Part shown: positions 32,666-43,911 of the stretch, one piece after another | Layout of the letters: each line of letters opens with the position of its first letter | Position numbering within the stretch: position 1 is the first letter of the stretch | Assembly: GCA_003194525.1 (NCBI GenBank) | Contig: NBIV01000038.1 | Location: 340,429-404,428, forward strand | Length of the DNA stretch: 64,000 nt | Direction of reading: 5' to 3' | Origin: Gracilariopsis chorda | Taxonomy: Eukaryota; Rhodophyta; Florideophyceae; Gracilariales; Gracilariaceae | Translations under genes and position numbers: made by a program | Notes under the pieces: generated by a model | What the model saw: the letters and a program-made list of their open reading frames with translations, nothing else | What the model was told of the DNA's origin: nothing | Databases searched by the model: none

Positions 32666-34358
32666 TCACGAGTTCCTCGGTTCTTCGCCGCAGCGTTGCG
32701 GAAGTTGGCGCAAATTATTCCCCGGAGCAGGGGCTTCCATTCCTTCGACGATGGGAGGCGTTTCCGCGCCATGGCCTGAAGCTTCGACTGCGGCTTGGCT
32801 GCCTTTTTCCCTGATAGGGTTGTGCGGTAGTTGCGCTTCAACCTCCCGTGTAGCACGGTATAATTGCCGCTTTTTGCGGGGCCTGCGCGTCTGGCTCTTG
32901 TTGCGCAGCACTGCTCGAGAACGGGGGATTAGTGTCGTGTGACATACTCCGTGCTCCTCGGTCAGTGTTCCGTGTTTCCCGTTGCGACGGCGATAGCGTT
33001 CCTCGAAAACGAGTGTTCTCCTCCCCCTCCTTAGACGGAGCGGCGGGATAAGGGAGAACATTCCCCGCCTGGCGGGTGTAAATTCGCGCCAGGGGGGCGG
33101 GCGTGGTAGGGGCGGGCGCTGAGAGGCCCGAATTACCCGGCTGAGCCGGTGAGTCCGACAGGGTCGGAAGGTCTGAGAGTCCCCGGCTGGGGTGTGGTAG
33201 TACCGTAGGCCTAGTACTCCCGGATGATTCCGGTGTTGCAGAGTCCGTAGAAACGGGGTTGCCTGGATACAGGACTACCTCTGACGAGGGAGGAGGGGCA
33301 AGGACAACACAATCACGGGAAATCTGTTCGTGGGTGTCGCCCATCTCTACCACGACAGTGTCGGTGTTTACAGAGATGACCATGAATGGTCCATCCGCCA
33401 CAGGCGAGAGTTTATGGCGCTTCTCCCGTTCCGGGTTGTAGTACTCCTTCCTGATGAAGACGTAGTTATTCGCCTGAATTGGGGATGGTTTCCCTCGCAA
33501 GCGAGCATCAAAATCCCGCTTGTAAGCGGCTTGGGCCCTTGCCATAGACTTCCGCGCAGCGGGGACCTGCTTGGAAAGCCATTGCTTCCATTGCTGCTGG
33601 TAGATACCCACTGATGGGAAATTGTCCAAGGTAGCTTGGGGTTCCAGCGCCACAGGCGGGGGTGTTCTAGATAGAACCAACTCGAATGGCGAAACTCCGG
33701 TAGTCCGGTGTACCTGCGTGTTGTACGCGTAGGTAACCGCATCAGCGTACATGTCCCAGTTCTTTGGGTGGTCTGCGACGTAGGAACGTAACGCCGCGAG
33801 TAACGTCCGGTTAAACCGTTCAACTTGCCCATTATACTGGGGTTGGTAGGTAGTCGTGAACAAGTTCTTGACATCCAGGATGCGACAAACATCCTGGAAG
33901 AACTTGCTCACGAACTGTTTCCCGTTATCGGAGAGCACCTCCACAGGGGGACCGTAGACGAAAACCCAGTGCGTCACCAGAGCCTGGGCCACCGTGAGAG
34001 CGGTTATACTACGAGGAGGGACAGTCCGTACCAGCTTAGAAAAGCGGTGGGTAATGACATGTAGAAACTTGTTTCCACGTTTCGTGGTGAGTAGTGGTCC
34101 GAGGATATCGACCGCGATAAACTCGAGCGGCGCCCTTGCGGGGAATAGTTTCATCTTCTTCGCATTTTTGCGCAGTTTCACGCGATTCTTCGCGCATTCG
34201 CTACAAAACCGCACGGTTGCGTAGCAATCCACCGCCATGGCGGGCCAGTAGAAATCCCTTTGCAGGGTTAGGTAGAGTTTCCTCTCACCTGGGTGAACTC
34301 CAATGGGGGCGTAGTGTGATAGATGTAACAACCGTGACTGAAGGGGATGAGGTACCAC
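32666..34358 (-). pseudogene. E2 integrase with long C-terminal extension
   Basis: Open for 506 codons (34,358 to 32,838). The zinc region HYAPIGVHPGERK to CSECAK is followed by the core IAVDILGPLL (first Asp), EVLSDNGKQFVSKF (second Asp) and YNGQVERFNRTLL (Glu), with 35 residues between the last two. AYNTQVHRTTGVSPFELVLS and the post-core barrel (YVFIRKEYYNPEREKRHKLS, DGPFMVISVNTDTVVVEMG) follow. The remaining residues are Pro/Ser/Thr-rich (PTVLPHPSRGLSDLPTLSDS). The catalytic domain looks intact; the preceding RNase H is in the same frame. Confidence 0.9.
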
Positions 34359-34481
34359 AATCTGTGGGCGGGCTTCGACCTTCCTTACGAGGTAGCCTTT
34401 GTCGTCTACCCCGAAAGGGAGATCTTCACCACCGTTGATACGGGCACGAATCCTCGTACAGAATGGGTCGCTGAATTGTTC

Positions 34482-35111
34482 TCAGATCATTTCTTCCGGT
34501 GATACCGGTATAAAGTTTCCCGGTAATGGGTTCTCAGAGTCATCTCGCGATGCGAGTAGTTCGTCAAAGTCAGCATCCTCGTCCCAGTTTTCTGGCCCAG
34601 CCTCGACGGCACATTCCGGATCATCCGGGTCTATGGCCATGAAACATGGGACTTCATCATCCTCCGTTGGGAGTGCTTCCCCACTTGTGGGTAACCGTGA
34701 CAAAGCGTCGGCCTGGGTGTTCTGCGCGCCCTTTTTATATATGACTTGAAAGTCATATTCCGCGAGGCGGAGTCTCCAGCGCATGAGGCGTCCCGACGGG
34801 TCGGAGATATTCATTAACCACCTCAATGAGGAATGATCCGTGTACACGGTGAAGTGAACTCCCATAAGGTAGGGGCGCAGAGTGGTCATCGCCCATACGA
34901 CGGCGAGGCACTCTTTCTCCGATACGGAGTAGTTCCGCTCATGAACATTGAGCGAGCGCGACCAATAACCAATTGGGTGTCGTTCCCCCTCGGGGGTAGT
35001 TTGAAAAAGAGCACACCCGACTTGGTAGTCGCTGGAGCCCGTATCTACGGAGTATGGCAACCCAAGTTTTGGGAGATGTAGGATTGGTGCTGATGCGACA
35101 GCCTTCTTCAA
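34482..35111 (-). pseudogene. E2 RNase H
   Basis: Contains LPYSVDTGSSDYQVGCALFQ, PIGYWSRSLNVHERNYSVSE, KECLAVVWAM, VYTDHSSLRWLM and NTQADALSRL, the complete RNase H acidic frame with Thr-Gly after the first Asp. An acidic spacer (ENWDEDADFDELLASRDD) leads to integrase after a TGA at 34,482. Confidence 0.9.
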
Positions 35112-36166
35112 AGAGTTAAAGGCTTCCGATTGCTCGGGCGTAAATTTTCCCAGTTTTGGGGGTTCCCCTTTCGCAACAACGTGGTCAGGGGCGCCGCGGT
35201 ATCCGAAAAGTTCGGGATAAACCGTCGATAGAGGTTGACCAGCCCCAAAAAGTAGCGCAGTTCCGTTTGAGTACGGGGCTCTTTCGACTCAACGAGGGAT
35301 TTGACTCGAGCTTTCTCGATCGCTAACCGTCCAGGACGGATAATGTGACCCAGATACTTCACAGTATCTGTGAAAAACTCTCATTTCCTCAACTTGAGGG
35401 TAATTCCCGCATCGCGGAGTACGGTCAGCACGTCTCGGACGTGAGTGAGATGGTCGTCCAACGAGTTGGAGAAGATGATAATATCATCAACGTAGACCAG
35501 ACAACTCCGCCACTTAAAGCGGTTTAGTAGAATATCTACTGCACGCTGAAAGGTTGCGGGGGCGTTGGTTAACCCAAATTGCATCCGCTTGAAGTGGTAC
35601 GTTCCTGCGTGGCAGGTGAATGCGGTTTTGTCGCGACCCTCCTGTCTGACAGGTACTTGCCAATATCCCCAATTGGCATCGAGGGCCGTGAAAACGGTGG
35701 CATCTCCAAGGGAGTCAATGCACTCGTCCATACGAGGGATAGGGTACGTGTCTCTAACATTCATGGCATTGAGCCGGCGGTAGTCGACACAGAACCTCCA
35801 GGTTCCGTCGGTCTTTAAAGCCAATACAACTGGGGATGCCCAGGGTGATTGAGCGGGCTCAATCACACCTTCGCGGAGCATATTGTCCACTTGGGACTGC
35901 TCCTCTTCCCGAGCTTTTGGACCTGCCCTGTAAAGAGGTTGTGCAACCGGTCGCGCACCGGGGATTAAATCGATCCGGTGTTCCGTTGCATTAATCTCGC
36001 CAAGCGAGCCATCCCACATTGTGGTGAATTCCCGTAACATTGTACGGATTTTGTCGCGGTGCGACTCTGGCACGTGGCTGAAGTCCAGCGCTTCAGGTGC
36101 CTTTTCCGGATCGATCCGGTCGTTGCTCGATGGAGCATTGTCCTGTAGAACAGGTGTGGTTTGCAA
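35108..36166 (-). pseudogene. E2 reverse transcriptase
   Basis: Read from 36,166: MWDGSLGEINATEHRIDLIP, QSPWASPVVLALKTDGTWRF, VDYRRLNAMNVRDTYPIPRM, FTALDANWGYWQVPV, HFKRMQFGLTNAPATFQRAV and CLVYVDDIIIFSN. The YVDD box and the first catalytic Asp are present; E2 is the only gypsy in this window with an intact catalytic box. A stop near 35,380 separates the thumb (MKYLGHIIRPGRL, ELRYFLGLVNLYRRFIPNFS), which is in the same frame. RNase H is in another frame. Confidence 0.92.
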
Positions 36167-36187
36167 TTCCGAGTTACTCGGTATGTT

Positions 36188-37209
36188 CTACGCTGAAGTA
36201 GCGGTTTCCTCCCCCTCCTTAGACTTGACGTCTTCGGACGGCGGGGCGAACTCCTCAGAAGAATTGGTAACTCCGAGTACATCGGCGGCTCTCATCTTCG
36301 TTGGCAGCATTCCCATAGGATGGGGGGTTACACTCCGAATTACTTGGTGTTTTACCAGATACTGGGGGTGTTTGCCAAGGTTGGCAACCAATATCCGGAA
36401 AGGAACATCCGGGGAAATGGAGACAATTCCACTAGCCAGCGCCAGCTGGGATTTCTCGTACAACGAGGCAAGGGGTTGTATAAACCGAAGACCGTGTTGA
36501 CGGGAATTTACCTGCACCAAGACTTGGGATTGAGGCGGTATAGAAACCGAGGCAGCGACGCGGAGCTTGGTGGACTCGCGGGACGCGGGCGGTGGTTCCT
36601 GCGCAGCAGGGAGCGGAACTTGTTTCCGAGAGGACCGCTTTAGCGGGCGGCGAACAATCGGAACCGACGATCCGTCGTCAAGTTCTACATGCCTGAGGCG
36701 GGGCTTGATTGCGTCGAAAAATCTGTCACAGTAATCACATCCCAGTATGACTGGTGCTGCCAATGAACGGCAACGATGAAGTCCAACTTCACCACAGAGG
36801 TACCAAGTCTCACGACGAGGTCCACTGTGCCCACCGTTTGTAACGGATTGTTGTTCGCATCCGAAATGTCGGGGACCGCGTCAGAGCGGATACGAGACCA
36901 CACAAGTGGGGTTAACAATGATTCCACAACAAAGTTGGGGCCTGCACCTGTATCCAGGACGGTGAGAAACCTCACCATAAACTGGGGATCAAGGCCAAGG
37001 TCGGCATAGACCTTGTAATTGCGCTTGGCCAAGACCAAGACTCTACCGGGAATCCGGGGATTTTTACTCCGTATCCACGGGCGACGCAGGACACGAAGGT
37101 GCGCAGAGTCCGCGTCAGCGGTGTCTTTCCTCGAGAGGACTTTCACCGGGGAGCGAGGCGGGGACGCCTCGTGCGTCAACAGCCTCTTGTCTGAGGACGC
37201 CTCTCCCAA
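36188..37209 (-). pseudogene. E2 aspartic protease and linker to RT
   Basis: VLAKRNYKVYADLGLDPQFM and RFLTVLDTGAGPNFVVESLL give the retropepsin D-T-G-A. ISDANNNPLQTVGTVDLVVR, APVILGCDYCDRFFDAIKPR, VELDDGSSVPIVRRPL and QVLVQVNSRQHGLRFIQPLA follow. The two parts (37,209-36,685 and 36,763-36,188) overlap in different frames, so one frameshift lies near 36.7 kb. The C-terminal acidic stretch is the spacer before RT. Confidence 0.85.
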
Positions 37210-39406
37210 AGGGGAGACTCCCTCAGTTAGTTTTCCGCCTTCGGCGGTGGGTTGGGTTCCTCGACAACGAGTGCTTCATCCCGTTGACGGGGGTTTCTAT
37301 CCGCATAAGCGGGGGTTGCAACGGATGGTTGCGTGATCTCCCGAATCGGGGTGTATGAAGCTTGCCGCGCACGCGAGGTCTGTGGTAGGGCATGGGAAAA
37401 GTCCGTTTTAGCACGGAGGTAGGACGCCGTCGGGACGGAACGTTTCTCCTCTGGAGTGAGGGCCTCATAATTTGCCACTACCTTGGCCATATCCTTCAGT
37501 GAACAAATACACTGAGGCGAGGTATGGCCATGGGCATAACAAAGGTGGCAAATGAGAGCCAACACCGCGACACGCGGATTATTATTCCAAGTATCGGAGA
37601 AGCGAACCGCATGGCGGGTGTCAGTCCATCCAGGCCGTTGATAACGGGAATGACCATTTGAAAACGGGAGTCGTTGGGGTTGGACCCGACCGTTACCACC
37701 GTATAGAACGGGATCTTCTGTTCCCGTATCACGGGTCATCTCCGTCGTTGACGCCAAATCACTGGTGGGTATCGACACACCATCCCCCTGCACTAGATGC
37801 ACGGTATCAAATCCCTGTCCAGGGTTCCCATCCGCAGTGAGCGGGAGTGAGAAAGCTTCGCTTTCTAGCAACAACGCCTTGGCGGATTTAGACCGAATGT
37901 TCGGAGTTGTTGCACGAAGTGCATCCCCTTCCGCTCGAGCGTGTTGGACTAGCTCGAGATAGGTGATCCTCCGCTTGTCCTCCCGATAACGGGTAACTAA
38001 ACGCCGGATTGCCGGGCCAAGACCATCGATGAACATGGTACTGCGCTCCCAGCGGGGTATACGTTACCACATCTGTGGAAAGCCTTGTTAAGGCGCACCG
38101 AGTAGTCGGTCTCGGTCTCGGTCTCTCCAGCACGCTGGCGTGTATCTCGCAAAGCGAGGATAGCCTGCTAAATAGCGATGTTTATGGCGTAGGAGCGCAG
38201 AAGATACTGCACAGCCTCCGGCCAGCAAGTAACCCCTCCCTCGAAGGCGCGAGAAGATCCTCTGACAGAGGTGTATTGGTCCCCCGCCGCTCCCCGTAAG
38301 AAATACGGTAAAGCCAAATAGGCTGGTCCTTCATTCATACCGAGGATATCGGCCTCCGCTACAAAGCGGGATAGGAATTCCAGTACTAGGACCGGGTCGT
38401 CTCCAGTAAAATACTGGTTGCGGAGCGAGAGCTGCATTCGCTTAATGCATTCTCGCACCTTTCCCGTACCACGGGGCGTACGTCCAAGTGACGAATCTTC
38501 GAGCCAGTAGTACCGGTATGATAAAAGCTTCCGGTAATCCGGATTTGTCGGTTTCAATTCCCGGAGACCGGGGTGTCTTCTCCCCTTCTGGCGGGTTCGG
38601 ATCACACCTTCAGTGGCCGATGACCGCTCCGAGCGGGAGGAGTAGCCTCGCTTCTCGTCCTCCGAGTCGGAGTCCGAGGAGCTCGAGCTAACCGAATGGT
38701 TTCGGGATGAGTCCGTCGATGTCGAAGAATCGGAGTCCGAATATTTTTGGTAATGTTTCCGTCGATGACGGCGTTTCTTCTTCCCAGCAAGCTGGTCGTT
38801 GTGCGATGCCTCGTTTACTGGATCATCCGGGGATGGTTTGTCCATGAGGACGAACTGCTCCAGCGTCTCTAGGCGGGCACCAATCCGATGAAATCGGGCT
38901 TCAACTCCTTCGATGAAGGTGGCGGGTTGTCCCAAACTCTCCAACACGGAGTTGACGTCAGACCGTAAAATATGGAGTTCCTCGGCAACCTCCTTTACGG
39001 GGATTGCCAAGACCACCTCTTGGAGGGATTTTGGTTCCCCTAAAAGGGTGTCATGGGCGGTCTACAGAGCGCGGACCTGGGATTTCAGGGAAGTCCCCTG
39101 AGGGGTGTTATCCCCCGTTCCACGGGGGCTTGAAGCCGCGACAGCGGGAGTAGGCCGGGGTGCCTGGGGCACTGCGGCAACAGCCGGAGTCGATGCTGCA
39201 TTCCCCTGCGGGGGTGATAACGAGGGCAAAAGGAGTTTCCGGGGTTCCCGGTCAGGTGTATCATTCCGCGATGAAGCGGCGCCAGCACGGCTGGAACTTG
39301 TCCGTATAGGGATACGGGGTACGAACCGAACTTCGGAAGTGTCCGCGTTGTCGCGTGAGCGACTACGCGTCACCACTGGCTCCGCATCGGAGGGATTTCT
39401 CGACAT
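37210..39406 (-). pseudogene. E2 gag
   Basis: Starts at ATG 39,406 (MSRNPSDAEPVVTRSRSRDN). One stop near 39,062 is followed in the same frame by 39,016-38,168, with a Ser/Asp/Glu-rich acidic region (YSDSDSSTSTDSSRNHS) and the capsid-like helical part VRECIKRMQLSLRNQYFTGD, VLEFLSRFVAEADILGMNEG and YLALPYFLRGAAGDQYTSVR. A shifted frame 38,036-37,227 carries HLCYAHGHTSPQC, an exact C-x2-C-x4-H-x4-C knuckle when the preceding Cys is counted. Capsid then nucleocapsid is the standard gag order. Confidence 0.85.
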
Positions 39407-39491
39407 GAGAAAATACCGTTACGACGGGAAACGATCACGGAACTTCCGGTGAATAAAAAACAAACCTCGTAAGAGGGAAAACAAAAACCGA

Positions 39492-39509
39492 TTCTAGGTC
39501 GGGAGACCA
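39492..39509 (-). promoter_or_regulatory. Primer binding site of E2
   Basis: On the minus strand TGGTCTCCCGACCTAGAA starts three bases after the 5' LTR. Its complement, TTCTAGGTCGGGAGACCA, has the form of a tRNA 3' end: part of the T-arm, a seven-base acceptor strand TCGGGAG, discriminator A and CCA. Which tRNA it is cannot be told here. G3 has the decayed equivalent AGGTCGAGAGACTA near 41,664. Confidence 0.75.
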
Positions 39510-39512
39510 CTT

Positions 39513-40344
39513 TGTGGTGCAATGCCCCAAAGGGGAAAAACACCGAAAGACGTTCGGGATCTTCCTCTCAAGAGGTGAAACCAGTTGGGTAGAGCCCTCC
39601 CAGAGGTGTCACATCGAAACCAGTTTGTAAGAACAGGGACACCTGTCGCGACTTGCGCAGGGAGATGAAGGCAAAGAATCGGTATCCCCGTGAGCGGGGT
39701 GTGATCCTCAGTAGAGGTATGTTTCCACGTTAGTGGGGAAGTGTGAGCGGGTGCACACAGGAGGGCCGCGGGTAGCGGGATGTACTACCCTGAAAGGGGA
39801 AAAGGAGGAGAGTGAAGGGAAAGGAGGAAAAGTGGGCGAGGCTGAGTCGCGAGAGCGACGAACAAATACGGCAATGCCGGTGGACAGGACTCCCTATACA
39901 GGGCGAAACACTAATGTTATTGGAACAATTATACTCCCAAGGATGGGCCTCTTTAGATGTGCAAGGGGGTTAGATGTCCCGTGGTTTACGGCGTTTCCCT
40001 CCAAGGCGGAGTAGAGCACGCGCGCAAGCGGTAACAAGTAGAGCCAATTCCCCAGGTTGGGGTCCCTTGTTGGGGAAGGTTTACTGGTGCGACGGCAGTG
40101 CGCCGTCGCACTAAGTACTAGCTCCCCAGAAATGGGTGTGAAAATAATAAATAATATTAACTAAAATACTCCACATTTCGTGGCAACATCCACTACTGTG
40201 GCCAACCACCAATTGACCCAAAACCGTGTCCCACGTGTCCATATCCACCATTGTTGGGCGTAGTTCATATACACACTACACAACCGATAATATCGGGAAA
40301 ACGATCAAGTACCAGGAATCCCTCCCTGAGGGCGTTGCACTTCA
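39513..40344 (-). repeat. E2 5' LTR (832 bp)
   Basis: Same length and ends as the copy at 28,955, with TG...CA termini. About 30 base differences and no gaps by eye. It should contain the promoter driving gag-pol leftwards. Confidence 0.95.
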
Positions 40345-40349
40345 CACGG
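40345..40349. repeat. Target-site duplication of E2, right copy
   Basis: CACGG following the CA of the right LTR; identical to 28,950-28,954. Confidence 0.9.
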
Positions 40350-41482
40350 GAAGATCCACGACCGGAAATAAACTGATCTTCAGCCATACCGGTTAGAAAG
40401 TACGGTAGAGCGACATACGCTTGTGTTTCACTAATCCCGAGTATATCAACCTCCTGAGCGAACTTTGCGAGAAAATCAAGAACCAAGATTGGGTCTCTAC
40501 CAGTGTGCCGCTTCCGTAAGGTGAGACTCATTCTTTTGATATATTCCCGAACTTTTCCAGTTCCTCGTGACGATCAATCATTAGATGAGTAGTTAAAGCG
40601 ATAATACCGATACAATAACAGTTTCCTGAGAAGATTATTCGTCGGATTCAGTTCTTTAAGACCAAGGTAGCGCTACTACTCCTCACGAGTACGAATAACT
40701 CCCTGAGTGTGGTACGTGGCCCTAGAACGTGTCGCACGAGATCTCCCATGATCGATATCGGAAATCGATGAATGCGAAAAGGATTCACTCGAGTGACTGT
40801 CAGAGTCTGAACCTGATGAATCCGAATGGATGCTAACCCCCTTTTCGGATTTACGCTGATTCCATTTGCACGAGTAGTGAATCGAACCAACCGATGCATC
40901 TTCTTCTAGAGCACATGCGTCCACGGCTTCATCCATACGGATTGTTTCTTCAAGAGTATCTATATGGGAGTGGATTCGTACTCTAGCTTCACGAACTTCA
41001 TCGTTAAATACCTGATAAAGCTTCATAAAAGACTCGGGTGTACCAAAATCTTCCAAAATAGAATTCACGTCCTGTCGCAAACGACGTAGAAAGTTAGAGA
41101 CGTCCCGAATCTGGGCGTCTTCAACCTTACGCCTAATCTCGGTTACATTCTGCAACAGTTCCACATTTTTCGCAGCAGTGATGTCCAGGCGAGACTCGAG
41201 CCGAGATAGCTCTGAAGCAGCATTGCGATCCGGATTAACCACTGACGGTGTCTCATCCACAGATTGATTAACTATTGCGACTACTCGCTGACTTGAAGCC
41301 AAAAAGGGTGCTCTCTGAACATACAGAACGACCTCATCAGTAGGTGAATTCTCGACGGTAGGAACACACGAACGCGGTGCAGAAGGCTGAGGAACGCCTG
41401 AGGATCCTGCACAAGAATCCTTAGAAGGTGGTGATATTTTGCAATTGGCCAGCCAATCCACTGAGAGTACTGGAGAGCTCAA
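40350..41482 (-). pseudogene. G3 gypsy gag, N-terminal part
   Basis: The ORF 41,482-40,676 reads LSVDWLANCKISPPSK, SNFLRRLRQDVNSILEDFGT and DSSGSDSDSHSSESFSHSSI. A further frame has SLTLRKRHTGRDPILVLDFL, AKFAQEVDILGISETQAYVA and LPYFLTGMAEDQFISGRGSS. The latter aligns with the E2 capsid part (VLEFLSRFVAEADILGM, YLALPYFLRGAAGDQ). At the CACGG repeat it is cut by E2 and resumes at 28,954. Confidence 0.85.
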
Positions 41483-41681
41483 TTATGAGATATCCAAAGA
41501 ACGGAGCATAAAACACAAAACTAATCTTCACCGAGATCACTAGAACACCACACGATGTTCCAACTCATCACCAGTTCTTCGACTACCCCGTGAGTCTTTT
41601 TCCTTCGAAGTGAACCAATTATGGTTATTTCGTTGAAGTACCACCGCACTTTTCAACTTTTCCAGGTCGAGAGACTACTTT

Positions 41682-42482
41682 TAGTGCAAAACGCGACGTT
41701 TGGGTATCACACTAACGGTGTCCGGGGCCCTGCTCCCTGTGGAGGCTGACCCAGTGACAGAGCCCTCTGTATACCTGTAATACGGGCGTAACTCCGTAGG
41801 TATTTCGGATTGACCACAGAGGTGGATAAGGAAAGGTGAACTGGAGCCACAAAGATGGTAAAATCAGAGACTGGTGTGCCACGCAATGCAGTGGTTTAGA
41901 ATATACCCAGTGAACGGTGCCTTCCGAGGACAGAGAAAAATCACCCGGCTGGTTATGCAGAAAGGGGGAACAGACCCGACAAAGGGCGCCCATGCACGAG
42001 ATGTAGCAGAGGAGTTTCCCAATACAGGGGCAATACCAGTACCACACTGTAGATAATGTCATACGACAATTATAACACAGAGTACCTGTATGCTTTCCGA
42101 GCGATTGAATTGAGCGGACCGAATGCAGTGACCCTATGCAAGGAGTAGTACACCGCGCAACGACGTCAAAATCCAGAGCCAGATACATTAGGTCCAACTG
42201 AACAGTTATGAATGACCGAAGTCTCCGGGTAACTTTACTTAGTGCTCGCGACGATGAAGTCACGCTCAACTAAGTACTTACACTACCAAATAAACCATTA
42301 TGATTAACCACAATAGTGCACACTTCCTCACTTCCACACACGTGGTCAGGCCAGTGTCAGACACCCTGAGGGGTCAAAAAAGTAAAACATAACACTACAG
42401 CATTATTCTGTCGCACACGCACACACGCGTCCACTCATCCTGCAATCCATTCCAGATTTCCACCATCCTAGGTACAACTTCA
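41682..42482 (-). repeat. 5' LTR of the G3 gypsy
   Basis: Diverged but collinear with the E2 LTR: GTGCAAAACGCGACGTTTGG at the left, AGAGCCCTCTGTATACC, a CCAAATAAACCATTATGATT stretch, CACACGTGG, and the end ACAACTTCA at 42,482. It sits directly upstream, in minus orientation, of G3 gag, with a decayed PBS between. Boundaries are accurate to a few bases only. Confidence 0.6.
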
Positions 42483-42691
42483 CACAACGCACCACCCCAG
42501 GGGCATCGAATTGTACGGATACAACTCATATACGGTAGAGCCCTCACGGCAACCACGTTACACTCCTATGAATAGTCTCATCGCGATTTCCACCCATTTC
42601 GCGTTGCACCACACCCCCCACCCTTGAACATCGCTCTCAACTGGCCCCTTGTGCACCCCAATACGTCATTCTCTACGCAGTGCCTCTGTCA

Positions 42692-43911
42692 ATGCCAATC
42701 CAAACTGCTATACTGAAAAGTCTAAGCCAGCGTAGAATCGACGACCAAGCGATCAGAATCTGGGCTATAGAACTATTTCACCAAGGCTGTCAACCAATGC
42801 TGCGTCGGCATGAAAGCTTTCTAGAGCAACGACATATCGTTTGCTCAAAGCCATGAAGTCCACATGTGGCAATGAACTTCACAAAAATCTCCACGCAGTA
42901 GATTCCAAGCACTGTAGACCAGCCATTCTCACCAGCCAAGAAGAAGCTGCAGTAGTCCGACGTCTGATTCATGCGGGTAAGCGCGGATTTGCCTTCATTA
43001 CCAACAACATAAGGAATCTCATAGCTGAAGTAGCCGGCGACGATCGTTATGGATACCATCGAGATGTGCCTTCTGCTGCTGCTCTTCGGTCCTTTCGAAC
43101 AAGAAACCGCTCAATAACATTTCGTTGCGTCGAGGACATGTCCCATAAGTACTTCGAAGTCGAAATCATCAATCATCTTCGAGCACTTAGTACGGTTCTC
43201 ACAGAGCTTCAGAAGAAAGAACCTGAGTTATTTCAAGACCCAGACCTTATCTGGAATCTTGATGAAACTACTGTGAATGCACAGCATAGCCGCAAAGCTA
43301 GGGTGTTTTCGGCATTCAAGTCACCATAATCTAGTCGAGACTATGACCTGAAAGATAACGGAAAGCATTTGATGGCGGTGGTGATTGGCTTGGTGTCCGG
43401 AAAGCTCCGTCCACGGTTTCTTGTTGTGGAAGGAAAGGAAGCCATGCCCATGTGGATGGATGCAATTTATCAGAAAACTATGAATCTCGTACCATTAAGG
43501 TACAGGGGGCTTGAATATTCAAGCTTGACTACAAACAAAACAGTAGTTCGATGTAGCCCAAAAGGTTCTATGGATCGCAACCTGTTGGGGAATGTCACTG
43601 ATAATTTCACAAACTACGCATGTCAGTTCTGGTCAGAAACAAAGTCTCTATTGCGTTTTCTCGATACTCACAGCTCACGCAAAGAAACGAGGTGGCAAGA
43701 TATATTCAAAAAGTTGAATATCCATGTTCTCCAGCTTTCCGTAAACAAGTTTCATTTCCTACAGCCATGCGATTCTAATATGCATAAACACTTCATAAAA
43801 GAAACAAGATTGCTCGGAGTTCTCACATGCATATATGTGCTTCAAGATTACATTGGAGATGGTGATATATCGCGCAATCACTGTGTAGGTTGTAGAGAAG
43901 AGTTTTGTTGA
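42692..43911 (+). pseudogene. Pogo-type (DDE superfamily) transposase relic 1
   Basis: 42,692-42,856 gives a short helical start (MPIQTAILKSLSQRRIDDQA), a shift near 42.84 kb leads to 42,841-43,329, and 43,330-43,911 continues in the same frame after a TAA at 43,327. The catalytic domain reads LIWNLDETTVNAQHSRKARV (first Asp), LMAVVIGLVSGKLRPRFLVV, LLRFLDTHSSRKETRW (second Asp) and FHFLQPCDSNMHKHF (third Asp), the pogo/Tigger-type D-D-D pattern with its typical HFLQPxD box. Terminal inverted repeats were not identified. Confidence 0.75.

Larger units (their letters stand above)
28955..40344 (-). mobile_element. Nearly complete Ty3/gypsy chromodomain retrotransposon E2
   Basis: 11,390 bp on the minus strand, bounded by two 832-bp LTRs and a 5-bp CACGG duplication. 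In transcription order it has the 5' LTR (39,513-40,344), PBS, gag with a CCHC knuckle, retropepsin, RT with intact YVDD, RNase H, integrase with D-x35-E, chromodomain, an antisense ORF of about 600 codons, PPT and 3' LTR (28,955-29,786). I count about 30 substitutions and no indel between the LTRs by eye (about 96% identity), so the insertion is not recent. Several frameshifts and stops accompany that age. It is inserted in the gag gene of the related but more decayed element G3. Confidence 0.95.

Noticed and set aside
32587..33061. Plus-strand ORFs opposite the E2 integrase tail (such as 32,398-32,814)
   Set aside because: They lie opposite the integrase-chromodomain linker, have no counterpart in G4 and end inside pol; treated as shadows, unlike the much longer frame at 29,836-31,629.
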